Source: a virus
IMG/VR virus record: IMGVR_UViG_3300033149_004566
Location: 1-64,000 of that record
DNA: 64,000 nucleotides
Strand: one strand, 5' to 3'
The position numbers and the translations under genes were made by a program. The notes beneath the pieces are model-generated. The model saw only the letters and a list, made by a program, of their open reading frames with translations, was not told where the DNA came from and made no database searches. Positions 24,362 to 33,213 of the stretch are shown in pieces; positions within the stretch are counted from its first letter, which is position 1; every line of letters begins with the position of its first letter.

Positions 24362-25359
24362 TTCAATGCCAACACGTGTTTATGAGGATCTCCATTTCCA
24401 AAAATCATTACTTCTTTAAATCCGTGACGTTTTAAATCATCCGTAAGTGTTTTACTATCGGGATAATAACCCTCGGGATGCGGATATTTTGCATCCACAT
24501 ATGTATACATCATGAACAACTCGTTTGTAACGCGCGATATTCTCTCCAAAACATCGTCCTTATTTCCCAAACATTTACTACGGTGTTTCGTCAAAAAATG
24601 ATATATGGCTTGATTACACATAACAATATCATATTTTTTATCGAAGGGATAATCCCAAAATTCGCACACGTCAAACCTACAATTTTTTAACGGATAAATA
24701 TCGGCAAAATCACGAGCCAACTTTATCAAATACGGAATTAAATCAAATCCCACTACTTCTTTCGCTCCCTGCAACGCATATACTATTGAATACCATCCAG
24801 TATTACATGCAATATCAAGGACAGTTTTTCCAGTTGCAATATAACCCACTTTAAATCCTTTTAATATGGATTCACAGTCGTCTCTTCCGCACCATTGATA
24901 CTCGTCAGAAAAATTCCACGTTTGAAATAAATCCTTTTTACCCCGAATGTTGGATGGCTCTTTCATATTGTCCAATACATTTTTTATCCTTTTTTTCTGC
25001 TCATCATCGTAATTTAAAACCACTTCACGATATACCGGAATTTTTTTCAATCTGGCTAATCTTGCGGCAACAATTCTATGTATTCCAAGAGGTATGAAAT
25101 TTTCCTTGATGACTAATGGATGTCCCAATAATTTTCCAGGAAATACATCGTTATGTAAACTAACATCAATTCTATCGGGCATAAACCCATTATTTTTTAT
25201 AGATTCAACCAAATTGTCCATTGGATATCCAATTCCCCTTTCTTTAAATGTTTCAGGATGTAAAACCCATTCTCTCGCAAGATCGCTCGTATATTTATAT
25301 TTTGATAATGTCTCATTATCTAAAACCAAAGAATATTTTTCTACCATTTTGTTTAACAT
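24358..25359 (-). CDS. ParB-like domain fused to methyltransferase
   Basis: A 333-residue protein. The N-terminal ~125 residues look like a ParB/sulfiredoxin nuclease-type domain (GHPLVIKENFIPLGIHRIVAARLARLKKIPV; GIHR corresponds to the ParB GxHR box). The remainder is a class I methyltransferase (VLDIACNTGWYSIVYALQG, VVGFDLI). ParB-methyltransferase fusions are known in phages as putative DNA or glycan-modifying enzymes. The start overlaps the upstream stop as TAATG. Confidence 0.75.
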   Translation of the reverse strand: MLNKMVEKYSLVLDNETLSKYKYTSDLAREWVLHPETFKERGIGYPMDNLVESIKNNGFMPDRIDVSLHNDVFPGKLLGHPLVIKENFIPLGIHRIVAARLARLKKIPVYREVVLNYDDEQKKRIKNVLDNMKEPSNIRGKKDLFQTWNFSDEYQWCGRDDCESILKGFKVGYIATGKTVLDIACNTGWYSIVYALQGAKEVVGFDLIPYLIKLARDFADIYPLKNCRFDVCEFWDYPFDKKYDIVMCNQAIYHFLTKHRSKCLGNKDDVLERISRVTNELFMMYTYVDAKYPHPEGYYPDSKTLTDDLKRHGFKEVMIFGNGDPHKHVLALK

Positions 25360-26252
25360 TACATCACGTCTTCTTGACTTATAGGATTAACTGGAATGTC
25401 ATTCTCCTTCATGAAATTCCTGTAAAATTCCTTGTCTTCATCACTGGATATGAGTTTCAGCCACTTGAAAAACGCAATCACCTCACGATGCACCGGCGAT
25501 TCGTTGCCGTCCATTATATTCGGCAAATTTAGAATGAACTTCAGAATGCCTTTTGGCATGTCTTTTCGCTTTCTTATCGTTGCACGCAAGTCCTTCCATC
25601 TTTCGATACCGTATTTTTCGTACATCCATTGTCTAAACTCGCGCCACAGGCTTCCCTGCACGTTTATTCCGGATCCACAACAGAAATAATTCCGGGCACC
25701 GCGCTCTTCAACTTCCCATTCTTCTTTCAAATGATAAAAGAAACAATTTTTTGGAGCTCTCAACACGCATATGCCGCCGTGCAACGTCTCGTGCACCAAC
25801 CCGGTATATCTCGTGTTGGGCTCTCTTTTAAATAACAAAATCTTGTAGTTGCCACACGGCTCTGCAACGTACTTGGTGCCATCGGCACGCAACATTTCAT
25901 ACTGGTTATCGAATTCTACCTGATTGCATCCGATATTTTCGGCATCTTCTATTAATTTTCTAAACGATCTCACCGCGTCATCGTTGAACAATTCATCCGG
26001 ATCGCTGACCAGAATCCAGTCTCCAACCGGAACTTCGTTCACGTAATAGTTGCGATATTTCGAGAAATAGTCGATCCATTTTTTGTGAATCGTCCTGCAA
26101 TTCATGGATTCGAGCCATTTTAACGACTCGTCGTCCACGTCATCATGAATGATTATGCACTCGTCAACCCAGGGACGAACCTGGGTCACGCATTTCTTCG
26201 TCTGTTCCATACGTTCTCCATAAGTGCATTGACAGTAATATATCTTGTTCAT
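25359..26252 (-). CDS. Glycosyltransferase family 2-like
   Basis: A 297-residue protein from ATG 26252 (TGATG overlap, with AAGGAG upstream). The N-terminus CQCTYGERM and VDECIIIHDDVDDESL, then DWILVSDPDELF (about residues 84-95), give the DxD-type motif of GT-A enzymes. It transfers a sugar from a nucleotide-sugar donor. The neighbouring epimerase could supply the donor. Confidence 0.75.
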   Translation of the reverse strand: MNKIYYCQCTYGERMEQTKKCVTQVRPWVDECIIIHDDVDDESLKWLESMNCRTIHKKWIDYFSKYRNYYVNEVPVGDWILVSDPDELFNDDAVRSFRKLIEDAENIGCNQVEFDNQYEMLRADGTKYVAEPCGNYKILLFKREPNTRYTGLVHETLHGGICVLRAPKNCFFYHLKEEWEVEERGARNYFCCGSGINVQGSLWREFRQWMYEKYGIERWKDLRATIRKRKDMPKGILKFILNLPNIMDGNESPVHREVIAFFKWLKLISSDEDKEFYRNFMKENDIPVNPISQEDVM

Positions 26253-27133
26253 CAAACCAACTCCTTTTTCCACCATTTAACGGTACGTTCAATACCATCG
26301 CTCCAACTAACGCGGGGTCTCCACCCCATGGTTCTCATCTTCACGTAATTAAGTCCCTGATGCACGATTTCTCTCACGTTGTTTTCTTTTTTAACATGCA
26401 ACAATTCCGATGAAGGAAAGAATCGCGCCAAATCCTTCACGACTTCTTCTTGTGTCTTTCTAACACCGGTTCCGACGTTCCAAGCTTCGCCAGCCGTTGT
26501 ATCAATGTGATCCATGAGAAAGATGAGAGCATCAACAACATCATCCACGTAAATGTATTCTCTCGTGGATGCATCATCATAAATCACGGCCTTGTTCTTG
26601 GCAATTAAACACCGCAGGGTGTTGGGAATAATCCTCTTATTTTTATCGCCGGGCCCGTACACGTTAACTGATCTCATCACTGTAGCGTTCACGTTCATTT
26701 CATTCGCAAATATTAACGTCGCCTGATCCGCTGCAGCTTTAGTAGCACCGTAGATGTCGATCGGCCTTAACGGGCAATTTTCATCCGTCGGTATTACATC
26801 AGCATTGCCGTATACTTTATCGGTGCTCATCACCACGACGTCGATATCATACCTGGACGCCACCCTAAGGACGTTTAACGTGCCAATTACATTTGTATTA
26901 TATGACGTCCACGGAATTCTCTTGGCCCGAGCGACAATCGTTTCCGCGGCAAGATGATATATCTTCCTCACGTCTTTTTTTACAACTATCTCGTTCAATC
27001 TATCATGGTCAGTCACGTCACCAACAACGTCGCGTTCTTCTCTAGATCCGTAACGCGTCAGACCCCACGCATCGAGACGTTTTCTCAGATGGCTTCCGAT
27101 GAAGCCGCTACTTCCCGTTACCAATACTTGCAA
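26252..27133 (-). CDS. NAD-dependent sugar epimerase/dehydratase
   Basis: A 293-residue extended short-chain dehydrogenase: GSSGFIGSHL (about residues 7-16) binds NAD(P), and STDKVYGNA and YGATKAA (about 128) give the S/T...YxxxK catalytic set. RSVNVYGPGDKN is typical of nucleotide-sugar epimerases or GDP-mannose dehydratases. It converts NDP-sugars for the neighbouring glycosyltransferases. The start is TTG. Confidence 0.9.
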   Translation of the reverse strand: MQVLVTGSSGFIGSHLRKRLDAWGLTRYGSREERDVVGDVTDHDRLNEIVVKKDVRKIYHLAAETIVARAKRIPWTSYNTNVIGTLNVLRVASRYDIDVVVMSTDKVYGNADVIPTDENCPLRPIDIYGATKAAADQATLIFANEMNVNATVMRSVNVYGPGDKNKRIIPNTLRCLIAKNKAVIYDDASTREYIYVDDVVDALIFLMDHIDTTAGEAWNVGTGVRKTQEEVVKDLARFFPSSELLHVKKENNVREIVHQGLNYVKMRTMGWRPRVSWSDGIERTVKWWKKELV

Positions 27134-27938
27134 CTCTCAAATACCTCCTTAAATCGTCTTTAAGATCGTCTTCAGCTTCGTGAAGATAATCGTAAAATTT
27201 CATTTTTTCCATCGTCATGTTTCCGTGATGAATGATGTTGTACCGCGTGTAAACTGGATTTTTCGGCGAAAGAACTTCATGAACCGGTCTACTCCACGTC
27301 AGACTTTTCTTATACAGCCTGCACTGCCAATCTGGATAATCAAACATCTTTTCATTTATCCTGCGAAAATAAAAAGCGTCGTTGTCCGGATTTTGTTCTA
27401 TGAGAGATTTTAGATTTTTTCTTCCCACGTATTCCATCGTCTCATCGGCATCCAGCGTGAAAAGCCACTCGTGCTTTGCTATGGACGCCGCAAAATTTCG
27501 CAATTCGCTAAAAGATCCGTTAAAACTCGTCTTTATGAACTTGATCGGCATTCCAACGTATAAAGACACGTCAAAATCGAACGGATAATCGGTTTCGTGG
27601 AGTATCATCACTTCATCAACGTGCCTCGCCACCTGTCTTATCGTCCTGTAAATGGTGTTCCACTCGTCCTTCAGTATCTGATAGAACGTTATCTTCGTGG
27701 TTTTTTTGACGCGATCTATCAGATCGCCATATATGTCGTACTCTTCAAGTCTCAACATGGATCCGAAATAATTTTTATATTCAAATATTTCCATCAGATT
27801 GCAATTGTTGCAATACGCTTTCGCCATAAGAGCTTCTCTATTATAATCCGTTCTCAACCCGAAATGTATGTTTCCTTTATGACAATTCGGACACTTGAAC
27901 GTTTTTTTATTCTTGCGTTTCTTTTTACGCTTCGTCAT
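27108..27938 (-). CDS. Glycosyltransferase family 2 with N-terminal zinc ribbon
   Basis: A 276-residue protein: a poly-lysine start, a zinc ribbon CPNCHKG...CNNC (about residues 15-48), then a GT-A core with SFSELRNFAASIAKHEWLFTLDADET (about 143-168), containing DADE, the metal-binding motif. HEVLSP near the C-terminus matches SPBC21C3-like GT2 proteins. The zinc ribbon fusion is unusual and may help position it on a protein or nucleic acid. Confidence 0.8.
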   Translation of the reverse strand: MTKRKKKRKNKKTFKCPNCHKGNIHFGLRTDYNREALMAKAYCNNCNLMEIFEYKNYFGSMLRLEEYDIYGDLIDRVKKTTKITFYQILKDEWNTIYRTIRQVARHVDEVMILHETDYPFDFDVSLYVGMPIKFIKTSFNGSFSELRNFAASIAKHEWLFTLDADETMEYVGRKNLKSLIEQNPDNDAFYFRRINEKMFDYPDWQCRLYKKSLTWSRPVHEVLSPKNPVYTRYNIIHHGNMTMEKMKFYDYLHEAEDDLKDDLRRYLRVASIGNGK

Positions 27939-28148
27939 TCAAATCACTTTCGGTTTCGGTCTTTTTTTCAATATGCCGTATTTTTCCATCAATCTTGCCG
28001 TCCAACCCCGCGTGTCCATGCGATCATTTATGGTAGAATATGCATCCCTAGATCTGGATCCCCTAACATGGTTAAAATTATGAACGCACTGGGCACAGAC
28101 GGCCATTCCGTACCAATAACAATCTTTTTTATCGCACTCTATTTTCAT
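27939..28148 (-). CDS. Small cysteine-rich protein
   Basis: A 69-residue protein with CDKKDCYWYGMAVCAQC at the N-terminus (four cysteines plus a later histidine) and a basic tail, probably one zinc site. It overlaps the upstream gene by four bases and abuts the glycosyltransferase. Confidence 0.65.
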   Translation of the reverse strand: MKIECDKKDCYWYGMAVCAQCVHNFNHVRGSRSRDAYSTINDRMDTRGWTARLMEKYGILKKRPKPKVI

Positions 28149-28384
28149 CCGTACTGTACACTCTTGCTGCGTTTTTCATGTTCGGCCCGTATCCTTTCCA
28201 TGACCAATTCGTTGAAAATTGCGTCCACGATGGTATGCGTGTAAAAAGATACAGCTTCATTAATTTGTGGATCTATTATACCTCTTTTATGTAATTCATC
28301 CACGAAGTGTGCAACCAATTCAGCAGTCGCGTCAGTAGCTTCAACTATTCTTCTCCATATAACGTCTTTTATACCGTATTTCAT
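28145..28384 (-). CDS. Small helical hypothetical protein
   Basis: A 79-residue protein, almost entirely helical (ATAELVAHFVDELHKRGIID). It begins with an ATG overlapping the metallophosphatase stop. No recognised family. Confidence 0.6.
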   Translation of the reverse strand: MKYGIKDVIWRRIVEATDATAELVAHFVDELHKRGIIDPQINEAVSFYTHTIVDAIFNELVMERIRAEHEKRSKSVQYG

Positions 28385-29406
28385 TTATTATCACCTATAT
28401 TACCTTTTAAATATATTACCGCGTCTTCAAGCCTGGAAAATGGCACCGCCGCTTTTCTATCGGGTGATAAATAAATGGCCGTGCATCCTATGGTGCCCTC
28501 ACGATATCCAATTTTTCTCGCATAATCGTCTATTCCTTTATACGTTCCATTGCAAATCGCAAGAAACTTTTTGCCCTGTTTTTCACAGACTTCAAAAGCA
28601 GGAGCATGATGGTGCGCAAGAATGCCTATGTCGAACGGCCCGTGCTCATCATGCATTTTTTTCACGGAATGCGTCAGATTTAATGATGAATTATACCTGT
28701 ATTTGTGCCTGGCATAAATTTTATACATCACGTCTCCAACAACTATGTTTAAATAACCACCGTGTCCTAGAGTTGATCCGAGTATGTCCTCCGAGTAAGT
28801 CTCGGTTATGTCCCACCCATCTATCTTGTAAGACCAGTGATCGTGACACCCCATGAAAATTCCGATAAAATTTTCACCGTATCTCTTGAAAAGATACGAT
28901 GCCATCTTTTTCTGTTCCTGTAACGTGTACAATGCTTCGTGTTGTCCTCCAAGCGGCGTGCCCACGGGTTTGAAATTATCTATCACGTCTCCTACCATCA
29001 CGGCAAATGCGTCCGGAACGGAATCTATGATGTCCAGATCGTTTTTTAACATGCCGTAATCCGTGTTTATGTTGCCCAAATGCCAGTCAGATGTCACCAC
29101 GAGTATTATACCGAAAGGATAATCTTCTATTTTAAATTCGGCAGTAATTTCATTTAAAGGATCGTGTAACTCACGCCTGTTTATCGAGTGAGATATCGCG
29201 TCCAAAAATAATTGCTCGCCCGTTGCATCGATGCTTAACTTCGGCTCCATCGTTACCTTAGGAGTTTTTTTTAAGCCTAATTTCCACGCCATGTTCTTTA
29301 TAGCGCCCAGAGATCTATTCACGAGTAATTCATTGAGCTCATGATAACTTAAATCCTGGAAATTATCGCGCAACGTCTCGATTTCTTCTTCAGTCCACTT
29401 CATCAC
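28381..29406 (-). CDS. Metallophosphoesterase with N-terminal Myb-like domain
   Basis: A 341-residue protein. Residues about 1-47 (WTEEEIETLRDNF...LNRSLGAIKNMAWKLGL type) form a Myb/SANT-like three-helix DNA-binding domain. Residues about 95-330 are calcineurin-like: VTSDWHLGN, VMVGDVIDN, GCHDHW and LAHHHAP, the usual D-x-H, GD, GNH-like and GHxH metal ligands. A DNA-targeted nuclease or phosphatase is plausible. Similar fusions occur in phages, where their substrates are poorly known. Confidence 0.85.
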   Translation of the reverse strand: MMKWTEEEIETLRDNFQDLSYHELNELLVNRSLGAIKNMAWKLGLKKTPKVTMEPKLSIDATGEQLFLDAISHSINRRELHDPLNEITAEFKIEDYPFGIILVVTSDWHLGNINTDYGMLKNDLDIIDSVPDAFAVMVGDVIDNFKPVGTPLGGQHEALYTLQEQKKMASYLFKRYGENFIGIFMGCHDHWSYKIDGWDITETYSEDILGSTLGHGGYLNIVVGDVMYKIYARHKYRYNSSLNLTHSVKKMHDEHGPFDIGILAHHHAPAFEVCEKQGKKFLAICNGTYKGIDDYARKIGYREGTIGCTAIYLSPDRKAAVPFSRLEDAVIYLKGNIGDNK

Positions 29407-29415
29407 ATGATGTCC

Positions 29416-29589
29416 TCACAATATTTCAACTTTTATCAGATGGAATATACATTCCAATGTATCGGATGACGAACACCGCCCGCGAGCCTTTTCCAAGGCA
29501 CGAACCGCTTCATCATGATCGAGATACACTTCATATCTATCGCCGCAATCAAAATTACTACACGCTATCTGCCATCCATCCATTTCCAT
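29416..29589 (-). CDS. Small hypothetical protein
   Basis: A 57-residue protein from ATG 29589, overlapping the upstream stop as TGATG. Four cysteines (CSNFDC and two more) and an acidic middle. Unknown function. Confidence 0.55.
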   Translation of the reverse strand: MEMDGWQIACSNFDCGDRYEVYLDHDEAVRALEKARGRCSSSDTLECIFHLIKVEIL

Positions 29590-29807
29590 CACCAATCCCA
29601 AAGAACCACAATAAATGTAGCCACGGCGATAATTATCTCCGTCACACCAACTATCGTCACGATGATGACATATATTGCCACGAGCACGTCATCCAGTTCC
29701 GACATAACCGACAAGAAACCGAACACCGATCCAATCGCCACCAGCAATAAAAAAGATACCAGCGTGCTAAAAATCGCCGTCATGCACGCAATGTCATCCT
29801 TGTCCAT
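29589..29807 (-). CDS. Small two-helix membrane protein
   Basis: A 72-residue protein with two hydrophobic helices: about residues 9-33 (AIFSTLVSFLLLVAIGSVFG) and 41-70. It overlaps the next membrane-protein gene by 14 bases, so the two may act together in the host membrane. Confidence 0.65.
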   Translation of the reverse strand: MDKDDIACMTAIFSTLVSFLLLVAIGSVFGFLSVMSELDDVLVAIYVIIVTIVGVTEIIIAVATFIVVLWDW

Positions 29808-29991
29808 TTTCTTTCCACACCATTATCATCATTATCAAGCCGATTACCACTCCGAAAAATCCGAGAAAAATCACGATGGCATATTCCGCAGGTAGTCTTA
29901 AAACCATGAAAGCACACGCCAATTCCACCGTTGCAATCAATAGAATTAACGTGAAAACAATCACAAAAATTATCTCATTAAAATCCCTCAT
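29794..29991 (-). CDS. Small two-helix membrane protein
   Basis: A 65-residue protein with hydrophobic stretches at about 8-32 and 37-58 and a charged C-terminus (WKENGQG). A second tandem membrane peptide; a holin-like pair is one possibility, but nothing proves it. Confidence 0.65.
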   Translation of the reverse strand: MRDFNEIIFVIVFTLILLIATVELACAFMVLRLPAEYAIVIFLGFFGVVIGLIMMIMVWKENGQG

Positions 29992-29992
29992 T

Positions 29993-30190
29993 CTACAACG
30001 CCATCCTTCTCATCCACATCATTTCATCTTCAATAAGTGATTCGTTTTTCACGTATTTGTTGCAGAGATAAAAATGCTCTTTTTCGATATTTTCCGTGCC
30101 ATCCATCTTGCAAAACCCATAACAGTCGTAATAGGGCTGAAAATTTTCACACGTTGCACAACATTCTACTATTCTGAGATCATGTTTCAT
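29993..30190 (-). CDS. Small cysteine-rich protein (ECCxxC family)
   Basis: A 65-residue protein from ATG 30190, with GGAG upstream. VECCATCENF...CYGFCKMDG...CNKYVKNE gives six cysteines. The pattern matches VECCGSCINF...CVSWCALTE...CDDYEKDE in the gene at 33238-33465. A family of small metal-binding proteins of unknown role. Confidence 0.65.
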   Translation of the reverse strand: MKHDLRIVECCATCENFQPYYDCYGFCKMDGTENIEKEHFYLCNKYVKNESLIEDEMMWMRRMAL

Positions 30191-30227
30191 CACATCAACT
30201 CCTTTTTTCACAAGCTTGTTACATTTA

Positions 30228-31247
30228 TCAAACGTGCCCCAAAATAGTAATCAATAATTGTTCAGCAATTTTTTTTGCAAGTAGCGGAGGAACAGCATTG
30301 CCCAATTGAATCAGAGCTGCAGTTTTTCCACCCTTAAATTCAAAGTCATCCGAAAATGACTGTGCTCTTGCCATTTCCCTCACGGTTGTCCTTCTAAGAT
30401 ATAACCCTTCGTCGTCCATGATAACGATTATCGGCGTGTTTCCATGATTTTCAGTAACTGTTAAAAATGGTCTATCAATCACGAGTAATTTTTGTCCCTG
30501 CCTAAATCTCGAATTAATTGCTCTTATCATCGTATCATGTTTAGATCTCGTATATTCATTTAAATTTGGAATATCGTCGCGACTCATGACACAGTATTTT
30601 TTCAACGCATGTTTTTTAAATGTTTCGTATTCTTCAGATCCTCTTTTAAACCTTTTAAATTTTCCCTTTGGCTCAGGAAGAAATTGTATGGCATCTCTCA
30701 CCGTATACACGTCATCCGATTTTTTCGGAAACTCAAACTTTTCATCAATGTCGTCTCTAATACCCACGATAAAAACCCGCTTTCTTGACTGTGGCACGCC
30801 GTAATCAGATGCCAACATCAATTTGTGGACAACTTTATAACCAACAGATGACAAGTCATCAATTATTCTTTTAAAAACGTTACCATCTTCCATGGAAAGC
30901 AATCCTTCCACGTTTTCACACACGAAAGCGGCCGGCCTCATCACGATCAAAAACCTCAGCCCCTCTCTATAAAGATTAGATCTTGGATCATTTGGATCAC
31001 GTAATCCAGCAATGCTAAATCCCTTACATGGGAATCCAAAAAGAAGCACGTCAACATGAGGCACATGACCTATATCAACGTTTTTTATATCGTCATTAAT
31101 AGCAAGTGCCCCATTAAAATTATGCCTAAATGTTTCAATTGCTTTATCATAAATATCTATCCCAAACTTGACCTCGTAACCGGCTTGCCTAAAACCATCT
31201 AAAAATCCACCGCAGCCACAAAAAAGATCGCCAACGGTCAAAACCAT
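30228..31247 (-). CDS. DNA (cytosine-5-) methyltransferase
   Basis: A 339-residue C5 methyltransferase: GDLFCGCGGFLDGF (about residues 6-19, SAM site), the catalytic GFPCKGFSIAGLRD (about 71-84), FVCENVEGLL (about 107-116, ENV) and QLGNAVPP near the C-terminus. It methylates cytosine in a specific site; the target-recognition region at about 230-290 is short. No restriction enzyme is adjacent, so it may protect viral DNA against host cleavage. Confidence 0.95.
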   Translation of the reverse strand: MVLTVGDLFCGCGGFLDGFRQAGYEVKFGIDIYDKAIETFRHNFNGALAINDDIKNVDIGHVPHVDVLLFGFPCKGFSIAGLRDPNDPRSNLYREGLRFLIVMRPAAFVCENVEGLLSMEDGNVFKRIIDDLSSVGYKVVHKLMLASDYGVPQSRKRVFIVGIRDDIDEKFEFPKKSDDVYTVRDAIQFLPEPKGKFKRFKRGSEEYETFKKHALKKYCVMSRDDIPNLNEYTRSKHDTMIRAINSRFRQGQKLLVIDRPFLTVTENHGNTPIIVIMDDEGLYLRRTTVREMARAQSFSDDFEFKGGKTAALIQLGNAVPPLLAKKIAEQLLITILGHV

Positions 31248-31251
31248 GTTA

Positions 31252-31380
31252 TCAACTCCTTTTTTTCTTTTTTTCTTCTGTAAGCTTGATGCAATCGTAT
31301 TCTTGAACGCACAAGAGGCATTTCATGCTCGTAAACGATCTTTCATCATACTTACCAAAACATTTTTTTTTCTCATTCAT
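31252..31380 (-). CDS. Tiny zinc-knuckle peptide
   Basis: A 42-residue frame (MNEKKKCFGKYDERSF...) with CLLC in the middle and a lysine-rich end. Its ATG overlaps the upstream stop, and its stop lies just before the methyltransferase SD. One of many small CxxC peptides in this arm. Confidence 0.55.
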   Translation of the reverse strand: MNEKKKCFGKYDERSFTSMKCLLCVQEYDCIKLTEEKKKKRS

Positions 31381-32057
31381 ATATTGCACTCACCATTAAT
31401 AAACTTTTCGATATCATTCATTAATCTCACGAGCGGAACTCCATCCACCACGCGATGATCGGCAACCACCACGACTGGCAAAACTTTTCTCATCCTTAGA
31501 AAACCATCTTTTATTATCAGGACATCTTTAATACCACTTATTATAAAAAAAAATGTAAAATGCGTCTGAGTAAAAGCCACTCCAGTTGCTTCTGGGCCCA
31601 AGTTTGATAAACCAATAATTCCCGTGGTTTTTTTCTTTACCCAAGCACTTTTTTCATGGATCCACCAAAAAGCACGTCTAAGTATTCCTGGTAAGGAGTG
31701 AAAGCTACGAACGACAGGATTTTTCTTGAATTCGTTCATGGCATTCCTGATATCATCAACCGACATTTTCCCAACGTTTTTCAACACGCACGGATACGGA
31801 TCCACGCGACCGTTCACTTCAACGTTTAAAGTTACCGTGGCGGTAATTTCATCGATCCATTTTTTTCCACCGCGCACCCAAGCCGAATGTAAATCAGAGT
31901 GAGGTTGACGCGAAAGAAGCGCGACTATGGCTCTTAACATGCGAGCCGTGATGTCGTGCGTATTTTCAGTCACATCCACGTCCACTTGATAACATAAGGG
32001 ATGAAACTTTCTTGACTGCATCACCATATCGGAAATTATCGATTTTCTAAAATTCAT
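31377..32057 (-). CDS. E2/CAT-like acyltransferase domain protein
   Basis: A 226-residue protein resembling the catalytic domain of 2-oxoacid dehydrogenase E2 subunits: ADHRVVDGVPLVRL (about residues 195-208) fits the HxxxDG active site. TGIIGLSNLG (about 145) fits the strand that normally reads FTISNLG. No lipoyl domain or linker is present. The fold transfers acyl groups between thiols or to small molecules such as chloramphenicol. The viral role is unknown. Confidence 0.75.
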   Translation of the reverse strand: MNFRKSIISDMVMQSRKFHPLCYQVDVDVTENTHDITARMLRAIVALLSRQPHSDLHSAWVRGGKKWIDEITATVTLNVEVNGRVDPYPCVLKNVGKMSVDDIRNAMNEFKKNPVVRSFHSLPGILRRAFWWIHEKSAWVKKKTTGIIGLSNLGPEATGVAFTQTHFTFFFIISGIKDVLIIKDGFLRMRKVLPVVVVADHRVVDGVPLVRLMNDIEKFINGECNI

Positions 32058-32425
32058 TTCACATGTGCCCTATTTTCTTTTCTCGGTATCCACGTGACCG
32101 TGAACTCTTCAAATGGAAGATCGACGTCCCACGCATCACTGACCTCGCGGGATATTTTTTTAAGCATCTTGAGCTTTTCGTCCTTCGACTTCCACTTGTC
32201 ATTGAATTGATTCACGACCAATTTTGAATCACCCATGAGGTGAACTTTTTGATAATTCATGATGTATGCCATCAATACGCCCAAATGCAATGCCAGCCAT
32301 TCCGCCTGATTGTTGGTGCCGTACGTTCCATTCAATTCAAAACACTCACCGTCTTCCGACACGGCACAGGCAGTTATCGGGCCGGGATTTTCGGGCCTTG
32401 CTCCACCATCAAACCATATTTTCAT
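32054..32425 (-). CDS. Ribonuclease HI-like protein
   Basis: A 123-residue RNase H fold: WFDGGARPENPGP (about residues 4-16) holds the first aspartate, NNQAEWLAL (about 38-46) the glutamate and LMGDSKLVVNQF (about 63-74) the second aspartate. The last acidic or histidine site is near the truncated C-terminus (RKENRAHVK). It probably removes RNA primers or hybrids. Its first codons are duplicated at 33191-33213. Confidence 0.85.
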   Translation of the reverse strand: MKIWFDGGARPENPGPITACAVSEDGECFELNGTYGTNNQAEWLALHLGVLMAYIMNYQKVHLMGDSKLVVNQFNDKWKSKDEKLKMLKKISREVSDAWDVDLPFEEFTVTWIPRKENRAHVK

Positions 32426-32519
32426 TCGGAAAAACCTCTTTTTATATTTTTCATTTATCGGACTCCAACTCCATTTTCTTTTTAAATGAATCCATCAATT
32501 TTTCATCTTTCTCGTAATC
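32403..32519. repeat. Segmental duplication, copy 1
   Basis: About 117 bases covering the start of the RNase H gene, the intergenic SD region and the 3' end of a small cysteine gene. Copy 2 is 33191-33306. The two differ at scattered positions only. Confidence 0.85.
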
Positions 32520-32621
32520 TTCGCATTCTTCAACCTTTCGGTTGCACTGTATTTCCCAATTACACCTACCGCTCTTTACACATTGTGTGCATAAATATTG
32601 TTTTGATTCCAATTTAGTCAT
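32451..32621 (-). CDS. Small cysteine-rich protein with YEKDEKL tail
   Basis: A 56-residue protein starting at an ATG that overlaps the upstream stop (ATGA). CTQCVKSGRC and CNRKVEEC may bind zinc. The last ~24 residues, from CEDYEKDEKL, are nearly identical to those of the gene at 33238-33465 because of a segmental duplication. Confidence 0.65.
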   Translation of the reverse strand: MTKLESKQYLCTQCVKSGRCNWEIQCNRKVEECEDYEKDEKLMDSFKKKMELESDK

Positions 32622-33034
32622 TTTCTCAACTCGTATAAACACTTTTCACAATAATACCTACTACCATTACCGTCTTCCAAATTCACGCAATATAATACCA
32701 ATGTCGGTTCTTCACATTCCTCACACCAGTTAATCGAATTACTCGCACAATAATTTTTAGCCTTATTAAGAAGCATCTCTCTAAGATACACGCTGTCAAT
32801 CTCTTTAATTTTCTTCACTGCTTGAAGTGCATCCTTGAGTGTTAATTTACCGCCCAATCCTCTGAATAAATTGTATATCGTGGATATAACCGAGCAGGGA
32901 TTATATAATTTACATTTGTAACAATTCACGCTTTTAGTAAAGTTACTTCCAAATGACATGCAAATACAACCAAAATGTAAAAAGATAGATTTACGTATTG
33001 CGTTAAGACCAGACGTGTAACCGATTTTACTCAT
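32618..33034 (-). CDS. Zinc-binding hypothetical protein
   Basis: A 138-residue protein with CYKCKLYNPC (about residues 38-47) and CEECEE...CVNL...CEKC (about 105-133), so probably two metal sites. The middle is helical. It overlaps its neighbours by four bases on each side. Confidence 0.65.
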   Translation of the reverse strand: MSKIGYTSGLNAIRKSIFLHFGCICMSFGSNFTKSVNCYKCKLYNPCSVISTIYNLFRGLGGKLTLKDALQAVKKIKEIDSVYLREMLLNKAKNYCASNSINWCEECEEPTLVLYCVNLEDGNGSRYYCEKCLYELRK

Positions 33035-33213
33035 TTAACCATCTCCTTCAACTTATATATTATCTCTTCAATAAACAATTCTATATATTCGTGATATTTC
33101 TCTTTTATACAATCACGCAAAAACAATGGATTTAAGATATCATTACTCACGCCAACGGCTCTGGAAATTAAATCCCATAATGAATACTCTCCGCCATCAA
33201 ACCATGTTTTCAT
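33031..33213 (-). CDS. Small hypothetical protein with borrowed N-terminus
   Basis: A 60-residue protein starting MKTWFDGGE, almost identical to MKIWFDGGA of the RNase H protein; the remainder is unrelated and helical. The shared start comes from the 116-base duplication at 33191-33306, which appears to have supplied this gene's start codon, SD and first residues. Confidence 0.65.
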   Translation of the reverse strand: MKTWFDGGEYSLWDLISRAVGVSNDILNPLFLRDCIKEKYHEYIELFIEEIIYKLKEMVK

